Shown: one piece after another, positions 5,753 through 9,867 of the stretch | Layout of the letters: every line of letters starts with the position of its first letter | How positions within the stretch are numbered: the first letter of the stretch is position 1 | Program-made: the position numbers and the translations under genes | Notes under the pieces: model-generated | Told to the model about the DNA's origin: nothing | The model's database searches: none | Seen by the model: only the letters and a program-made list of their open reading frames with translations | NCBI GenBank assembly: GCA_903840375.1 | Contig: CAIMFR010000024.1 | Location: 1-9,867 of the forward strand | Direction: 5' to 3' | Source of the DNA: Candidatus Adlerbacteria bacterium | GTDB taxonomy: Bacteria; Patescibacteriota; Minisyncoccia; Phycocordibacterales; SBAW01 | Length of the DNA stretch: 9,867 nt

Positions 5753-6307
5753 ATGGGAGATTTTAAAAAGTTCGGTAAAACAGGCGGATTCCACGGCGGA
5801 GACCACAAGGGTGGGTTTAATAGAGGCGGCGACCGCCCGAGTTTCGGAAACAAGGGCTCTTTCCATGGGCGTGATGACCGCGATCGCGGCGAGCGTCCGG
5901 AGATGTTCTCGACTACTTGTGCAAAATGCAGCAAGTCATGCGAAGTTCCGTTCCGTCCGAACGGCGAGCGCCCTGTTTTCTGTAAGGATTGTTTCGTAGA
6001 CAAGCGTGCCCAGTTCGGCGGCGACCGTGATCACAGAGACGCGCCGGAGCGCCCATTCCAGAAACGCGAGTTTACTCCTTCATATTCACCGGTTCCGAGA
6101 CCGGCAGTCGCAGATCCTCGTATCGAAGATCTTAAGCGCCAGGTAGAAGTGATGAATAAAAAGTTGGATACACTCGTGCAAATGATCGAAGGTATCGCAC
6201 ACAAGCATTCGGCAGCACCTGTCGCGGATGTTAAAAAGGTTGAACAAACTCCTGCAAAAACCGTCAAGAAAGTAGTATCAAAGAAAGTCACAAAGGCGAA
6301 GAAATAA
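5753..6307 (+). CDS. CxxC-x17-CxxC zinc-binding protein with glycine-rich head and lysine-rich tail
   Basis: The product is 184 residues with a modular, low-complexity build. Residues 1-50 are rich in Gly, Arg, Lys, Asp and Phe (repeats like GGFHGGDHKGGFNRGG), similar to RGG-type RNA-binding tails. Residues 56-80 contain CAKC, exactly 17 residues, then CKDC, matching the CxxC-x17-CxxC domain, a probable zinc knuckle; C63 lies between the pairs. Residues about 123-148 (IEDLKRQVEVMNKKLDTLVQMIE) look like a short coiled coil for oligomerisation. The tail (149-184) is Lys-rich and ends KKVTKAKK. There is no signal peptide. A role in binding RNA or ribosomes is inference, helped by the ABC-F gene 3 bases downstream. 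ATG 5753 is chosen; an upstream TTG at 5741 in frame would only add four residues. Confidence 0.85.
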   Translation: MGDFKKFGKTGGFHGGDHKGGFNRGGDRPSFGNKGSFHGRDDRDRGERPEMFSTTCAKCSKSCEVPFRPNGERPVFCKDCFVDKRAQFGGDRDHRDAPERPFQKREFTPSYSPVPRPAVADPRIEDLKRQVEVMNKKLDTLVQMIEGIAHKHSAAPVADVKKVEQTPAKTVKKVVSKKVTKAKK

Positions 6308-6310
6308 ATC

Positions 6311-7762
6311 ATGCAGCGCGGCGAGGTTATAGTACGGTTCGAGAAGGTGTCCTTTGGCTTTGGCATCAAGAAACCCATCCTTGACGTGGCGTCTTTTTCC
6401 GTGCGCCGAGGTACGAAGATCGCATTCATGGGTCAGAACGGAGCGGGCAAAAGCACCATCTTCGGATTGGTCACAAAGGCAAACGAGCCGGAGTCAGGTG
6501 TCATCTCTCTTGCGCAAGGACTTACTATTGCCGTCGGTCGCCAGGTCATACCGCGCGACGAGCTTGATCTTACGGTGCGGGAATTTTTTGAGAAAGTCTT
6601 TCCGCAAAAGGTGTACGACATCGACCCGCGCATAGACGCCGTTCTGGAAGTTGTAAATCTCGCGGCTGATCATGACAAGGTAATACGTGCGTTTTCCGGC
6701 GGGCAACAGGCTCGTCTGCTTTTGGCGTGCGCGTTGATCCAAGATCCGGACATTCTCCTGCTCGATGAGCCGACGAATAATCTCGACAAAAGCGGTATCG
6801 CGCATCTGACAAAATTTCTGGTCGAATATAAAAAGACATGCATCGTCATTTCGCACGATGCCGATTTCTTGAACTCGTTTACCGATGGAGTTCTCTATCT
6901 CGACATACACACGCAGAAAGTGGAGCAGTATGTCGGCAACTACAGCGACGTGGTCAAGGAGATAGCTCTCCGTGTTGAGAAAGAAATTCGCAAGAATGCT
7001 TTGCTGGAAAAAGAGATACAGGAGAATAAAGACAAATCAAACTTTTTCGCGAACAAGGGAGGGCAGATGCGCATGGTGGCGAAGCGCATGCGCGAGAAGG
7101 CTGCGGAGATGGAGGAGGCGAAGGTCGATGTTCGCAAGGAAGATAAAACTATCCGCTCGTTTGTCATTCCAGCACAATCGGAAATATCCGGAGAGCTTTT
7201 AAAGATCACGTCTTTTTTGACGATCAAAGATCACAAGCCTGTTGAAAGAAAGGGAAAAGTGTCGTTGCGTAAAGATCAACATTTACTTTTGTGCGGTCCA
7301 AACGGAATCGGCAAGACGACACTCTTGGAGTCGCTCGCATCCGGTACGGCAAAAGGTTCAATTATTTCTCCGGGTGTGCGTGTCGGTTATTACCGCCAAG
7401 ATTTTTCTAACCTCGATTTTGATAAGACTGCAGGGCAGGAATTGCTGGCGGTGATGGACAGGCCGTTTGAAGAAGCGATGCGTTCGTGCGCAGCCGGCTT
7501 TTTGATAACCGGTGAGATGATAAATACCAAGATCGGAAATTTGTCGGAAGGACAGAAAGGTCTTGTTGCTTTTGCGCGCCTCGTCTTGCTCAAGCCGGGC
7601 CTGCTTATTCTCGATGAACCGACGAACCACATAAACTTCCGCCATTTGCCGGTCATTGCGAAAGCTTTAGATAAATATGAAGGCGCGATGATCCTCGTGA
7701 GCCACGTGCCGGACTTCGTATCACAAATTCGCATAGACGAGGTTCTTGATCTGGAGAGATGA
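6311..7762 (+). CDS. ABC-F family ATPase (ribosome-associated type)
   Basis: The product is 483 residues with two ABC domains and no membrane segments, the plan of ABC-F proteins, most of which act on ribosomes (EttA, Uup and antibiotic-resistance types). Domain 1: Walker A GQNGAGKST (41-49), Q78, signature FSGGQ (128-132), Walker B and D-loop LLLLDEPTNNLD (148-159), switch His in ISHDADF. The linker (about 212-285) is highly charged and helical, with NKDKSNFFANKGGQMRMVAK. Domain 2: Walker A GPNGIGKTT (329-337), signature LSEGQ (411-415), Walker B DEPTNH (435-440) followed by INF instead of the usual LD, and SHVPDF instead of SHDRYF. The protein is shorter than typical ABC-F members (500-650). 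It starts 3 bases after the CxxC gene and has no Shine-Dalgarno site, so the pair is probably co-transcribed. A housekeeping translation role is likelier than drug resistance, but this is inference. Confidence 0.93.
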   Translation: MQRGEVIVRFEKVSFGFGIKKPILDVASFSVRRGTKIAFMGQNGAGKSTIFGLVTKANEPESGVISLAQGLTIAVGRQVIPRDELDLTVREFFEKVFPQKVYDIDPRIDAVLEVVNLAADHDKVIRAFSGGQQARLLLACALIQDPDILLLDEPTNNLDKSGIAHLTKFLVEYKKTCIVISHDADFLNSFTDGVLYLDIHTQKVEQYVGNYSDVVKEIALRVEKEIRKNALLEKEIQENKDKSNFFANKGGQMRMVAKRMREKAAEMEEAKVDVRKEDKTIRSFVIPAQSEISGELLKITSFLTIKDHKPVERKGKVSLRKDQHLLLCGPNGIGKTTLLESLASGTAKGSIISPGVRVGYYRQDFSNLDFDKTAGQELLAVMDRPFEEAMRSCAAGFLITGEMINTKIGNLSEGQKGLVAFARLVLLKPGLLILDEPTNHINFRHLPVIAKALDKYEGAMILVSHVPDFVSQIRIDEVLDLER

Positions 7763-7785
7763 TACACCACGTGTTGAATTTGTTG

Positions 7786-7791
7786 TATACT
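7786..7791 (+). promoter_or_regulatory. -10 element placing the transcript start at the ATG of the Met-rich protein gene
   Basis: TATACT ends 8 bases before the ATG at 7800, so transcription should start at or within about 2 bases of the start codon: a candidate leaderless mRNA. No good -35 is visible 16 to 18 bases upstream; TTGAAT at 7774 is too close. No terminator for the ABC-F gene was seen in 7763-7785. Confidence 0.4.
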
Positions 7792-7799
7792 GTCTTCAA

Positions 7800-8204
7800 A
7801 TGATTCGCTTTTTCAACAGATACGCAATTTTCTCCTTTCTGCTGGCGATTGTTTTGATGGTGAATACCGGAGGAGTTCTTTCTGCTGCAATGATGTCAGG
7901 CGATGACGGTATGATGACGAATTGTCCGTATATGGGTATGTCGACTTTCTGTACGATGAGTCCGTTAGAGCATTTGACCGCTTGGCAGCAAATGTTTTCC
8001 GTCACCGTACAGCAATTTGCGTCGATATCGCTTCTTCTATTATTGATCACGCTTGCAGCGTTCCTGTATTTTACAGAACGAACCGATACGCTGCTTTTAA
8101 TCGAAGTATTCCTGCCTCGACAGAGATATAAAGAGAGGGGTAAAAATTTTGATCCGTTACGATCTGCATTTGCCCGCGGCATCATACATTCGAAAGCGTT
8201 CTAA
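7800..8204 (+). CDS. Small membrane protein with Met/Cys-rich extracytoplasmic loop, possibly copper-binding
   Basis: The product is 134 residues and no family is recognised. A hydrophobic N terminus (about 9-28) follows R3 and R7 and could be an anchor or a signal peptide cleaved near VLSA-A (29/30). The next 40 residues, predicted outside, are rich in Met and contain two Cys and one His: MMSGDDGMM (31-39), CPYMGM (42-47), FCTM (50-53), EH (57-58). A second membrane helix (about 72-91) leads to a basic cytoplasmic tail with FDPLRSAFARGIIHSKAF. The frame is open from 7746, but that extension overlaps the ABC-F gene; ATG 7800 fits the -10 at 7786 and starts the hydrophobic segment properly. 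Met and Cys ligands plus the copper-type ATPase directly downstream suggest Cu(I) or Ag(I) binding or delivery. That function is inferred. Confidence 0.72.
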   Translation: MIRFFNRYAIFSFLLAIVLMVNTGGVLSAAMMSGDDGMMTNCPYMGMSTFCTMSPLEHLTAWQQMFSVTVQQFASISLLLLLITLAAFLYFTERTDTLLLIEVFLPRQRYKERGKNFDPLRSAFARGIIHSKAF

Positions 8205-8205
8205 C

Positions 8206-8213
8206 AAGGAGGT
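8206..8213 (+). promoter_or_regulatory. Perfect Shine-Dalgarno site upstream of a short leader ORF
   Basis: AAGGAGGT is fully complementary to the usual 3' end of 16S rRNA, the strongest such site in the window. It lies 8 bases before a GTG at 8222 but 59 bases before the ATPase ATG at 8273, too far to serve that start directly. Confidence 0.5.
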
Positions 8214-8221
8214 GGTTTTTT

Positions 8222-8263
8222 GTGCGTAGGAAGATCTATGCGCTACTAGTAGTTAGCAGCTAA
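8222..8263 (+). CDS. Possible 13-residue leader peptide ahead of the copper ATPase
   Basis: GTG at 8222, 8 bases behind a perfect Shine-Dalgarno site, opens a 13-codon frame reading MRRKIYALLVVSS and ending with TAA at 8261-8263. It is in the same frame as the ATPase and ends 9 bases before the ATPase ATG, which itself has no Shine-Dalgarno site. Ribosomes could load here, terminate and restart at 8273, or the frame could be a regulatory leader. Alternatively it is chance, or the strong Shine-Dalgarno site is a relic. It is far too short to judge by homology. Confidence 0.3.
   Translation: MRRKIYALLVVSS
8243..8252. promoter_or_regulatory. Palindrome and nested inverted repeat before the copper ATPase (possible operator or hairpin)
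   Basis: CTACTAGTAG (8243-8252) is a perfect 10-base palindrome. GTTAG (8252-8256) and CTAAC (8260-8264) form a second inverted pair directly after it. They lie within 30 bases of the ATPase start. The sequence does not match the CopY box (TACAnnTGTA) or the GC-rich CsoR site, so any regulator would be of another type. Confidence 0.25.
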
Positions 8264-8272
8264 CCATCTGTT

Positions 8273-9867
8273 ATGATCAATACTCAAACTTATAAAATAA
8301 GAGGAATGAATTGTGCGTCATGCGCAAGCATCATAGAAAAAGCATTCCACAAACAGGAAGGAGTCCACTCGGTTGAAGTAAATGTCGGAACTGAAGCCGC
8401 GAAGGTGTCATACGATGACGAAAAAATAAGTCCGCAGCAGTTGTCAAAAGTAATCGAACCGCTCGGCTACTCTCTCATACTTCCTGTCTCTTCTGCGCCA
8501 GCGCCAACGGCAAATGAGATGGGTATGTCAGAAAGTGAACACGCGGCACACCTCGGATTGCATCAGTCGAAGAAAGAAAAACTAGAAGAACTCGCCGCGA
8601 TGAGACACAAACTCATGGTGGTATTGCCACTCGCGGCGGTAGCGGTGCTCGCCATGGCATGGGGAATCCTTGCGCAAATGGGTATCGCACACATGCCGGC
8701 GGTGGTGTCGCACGTGTTGCAGTATCTCTTGCCGCTCATGGCAACATACACACTCTTCGTCGTCGGCAAACCATACCTCGTCGGCTTCTACCGATTTCTG
8801 CGATACGGCAGTGCGAACATGGACTCGCTCATCGGCATCGGAACATCCGTCGCATATCTCTACAGCATTGTCGTGACGATATTTGCGGAGCCGTTGAGAT
8901 CATTCATCGACGTCAATACAACATACTTCGACGTCACTATCATCGTCATTGCATTCATCACGTTCGGTAAATATCTTGAAGCTCGATCAAAATTAAAAAC
9001 CGGCGATGCGATAGAAAAATTGCTTAACCTGCAAGCAAAGACCGCACTCGTATTGCGCGCTGGAAAAGAAGTGGAAGTGCCAATCGAACAGATAACGCAC
9101 GGCGACCTGTTGGTGGTAAAGCCAGCCGGCAAAATACCAGTCGACGGTGTTGTCACCGAGGGCTCATCATATATTGATGAAGCGATGATCACCGGAGAAC
9201 CGATGCCGGTGCAGAAAAATGCCGGCGATGTGGTTGTCGGCGGCACGCTTAACACCACCGGCTCATTCACGTTCCGTGCGACAAAAATAGGATCTGAAAC
9301 TATGCTCGCACATGTTATCAAAATGGTCGAGGAAGCGCAGGGAAGCAAAGCCCCGATACAGGCATTGGCGGATAAAATTTCTGCAGTATTCGTGCCGGTC
9401 GTCCTTGTTCTTGCGTTCGTCTCGCTTGGTGCGTGGCTAATTATTGGTTCGTCGTATCTCGGATTCGCGCACGCGCTCTCGCTCGGACTGGTGTCGTTCG
9501 TTGGCATCCTCGTCATTGCGTGTCCGTGCGCTCTCGGACTTGCCACGCCGACCGCTATCATCGTCGGAGTAGGCAAGGGCGCGAAGGAAGGTATCCTCAT
9601 AAAAGATGCCGCGACGCTTGAAAAATTGAACAAAGTGAATACCGTCGTGATGGATAAAACGGGGACGCTGACGAAGGGAAAACCGGAAGTCGCATCGGTG
9701 CAAAACTTCTCCGACAAAGCAGACGACTTCATCGTGGCAACACTCGCGGCGTTGGAAAAGAAATCGGAACACCCTATCTCGCGTGCTGTCGTCTTGTACG
9801 CAGAAATAAAAAATATCTCTCTGCCGATAGTCGATGCGTTTGAGGCGATCAAAGGCAAGGGATTGAG
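8273..9867 (+). CDS. copA: Copper-type P1B ATPase (CopA-like), C terminus beyond right edge
   Basis: 531 complete codons are visible and the frame is open to the edge. This P-type ATPase exports a soft metal, most likely Cu(I) or Ag(I), using ATP. In order: one heavy-metal-associated domain with GMNCASC (C14, C17); a Met/His-containing linker (about 75-105); the first membrane helices, with NMDSLIGIGTSVAY; the actuator domain with ITGEP (T307-G308-E309); the membrane metal site CPC (C417-C419) in ACPCALGLATPT; the phosphorylation site DKTGTLTKGK (D461); and SEHPIS with H500-P501 in the nucleotide-binding domain. About one third, including the GDGxND hinge and the last two helices needed to settle metal class, is missing. 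ATG 8273 is the only start that keeps the complete metal-binding domain; it has no Shine-Dalgarno site. The Met-rich membrane protein upstream and a leader ORF suggest one copper-handling unit. Confidence 0.95.
   Translation, partial: MINTQTYKIRGMNCASCASIIEKAFHKQEGVHSVEVNVGTEAAKVSYDDEKISPQQLSKVIEPLGYSLILPVSSAPAPTANEMGMSESEHAAHLGLHQSKKEKLEELAAMRHKLMVVLPLAAVAVLAMAWGILAQMGIAHMPAVVSHVLQYLLPLMATYTLFVVGKPYLVGFYRFLRYGSANMDSLIGIGTSVAYLYSIVVTIFAEPLRSFIDVNTTYFDVTIIVIAFITFGKYLEARSKLKTGDAIEKLLNLQAKTALVLRAGKEVEVPIEQITHGDLLVVKPAGKIPVDGVVTEGSSYIDEAMITGEPMPVQKNAGDVVVGGTLNTTGSFTFRATKIGSETMLAHVIKMVEEAQGSKAPIQALADKISAVFVPVVLVLAFVSLGAWLIIGSSYLGFAHALSLGLVSFVGILVIACPCALGLATPTAIIVGVGKGAKEGILIKDAATLEKLNKVNTVVMDKTGTLTKGKPEVASVQNFSDKADDFIVATLAALEKKSEHPISRAVVLYAEIKNISLPIVDAFEAIKGKGL

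Noticed and set aside
5753..5900. Glycine-rich repeats as a possible tandem DNA repeat
   Set aside because: The similarity is at protein level only (GG, RGG-like); the underlying bases are not an exact tandem repeat.
8860..9858. 332-residue open frame on the minus strand opposite the copper ATPase
   Set aside because: The plus strand carries every P1B ATPase motif in frame through this stretch. The antisense frame is a low-complexity Ser/Thr/Ala/Pro-rich translation with no recognisable domain.

Overview
The window looks like chromosomal DNA of an ultra-small Patescibacteria (CPR) bacterium, most likely a parcubacterial lineage. This rests on recognition of protein types rather than on a search. 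The pointers are a Trp-less compact cold-shock protein, a CxxC-x17-CxxC protein beside a compact ABC-F ATPase whose second Walker B is followed by NHINF, a signal-less ApbE, and near absence of Shine-Dalgarno sites. TGA is used as a stop by several genes (ends at 2370, 3604 and 7762), so the genetic code is standard code 11. That argues against the TGA-recoding Gracilibacteria and Absconditabacteria. Coding density is high and no gap without a gene exceeds about 210 bases. I found no rRNA, tRNA, CRISPR array, insertion sequence or phage gene.

Layout, left to right. (1) 1-91, minus: N-terminal fragment of an S4-domain rRNA pseudouridine synthase, with its own promoter. (2) 176-544, plus: zinc-ribbon membrane protein, converging with (3) 552-1979, minus: MATE efflux transporter. 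(4) 2107-2370, plus: small helical protein of unknown function with a clear Shine-Dalgarno site, then a hairpin terminator. (5) 2581-2778, plus: cold-shock protein with a structured leader and a strong terminator. (6) 2861-5660, plus: a three-gene flavin electron-transfer cluster made of ApbE flavin transferase, a membrane-anchored FMN-binding protein with a DTVSGAT flavinylation site, and an NqrB/RnfD-like membrane protein fused to a ferredoxin-NADP+ reductase (FNR)-type flavin reductase. (7) 5753-7762, plus: a glycine-rich CxxC-x17-CxxC protein and an ABC-F ATPase separated by 3 bases, plausibly linked to RNA or ribosome function. (8) 7800-9867, plus: a small Met/Cys-rich membrane protein, a short leader ORF behind a perfect Shine-Dalgarno site, and a copper-type P1B ATPase that runs off the right edge.

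How the genes may work together. In the flavin cluster, NAD(P)H would be oxidised at the cytoplasmic FNR domain, electrons would cross through the NqrB/RnfD-like domain, and they would reach FMN covalently attached by ApbE to the anchored FMN-binding domain. This would be a minimal transmembrane electron conduit in an organism type that usually lacks a full respiratory chain. In the copper cluster, the Met-rich extracytoplasmic loop of the small protein may bind metal delivered by, or destined for, the ATPase.

Several genes have extended -10 promoters (TGn followed by TAnnnT) within a few to about 25 bases of the start codon and no Shine-Dalgarno site. This suggests leaderless or very short-leader mRNAs. 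All promoter, operator and leader calls are by eye.
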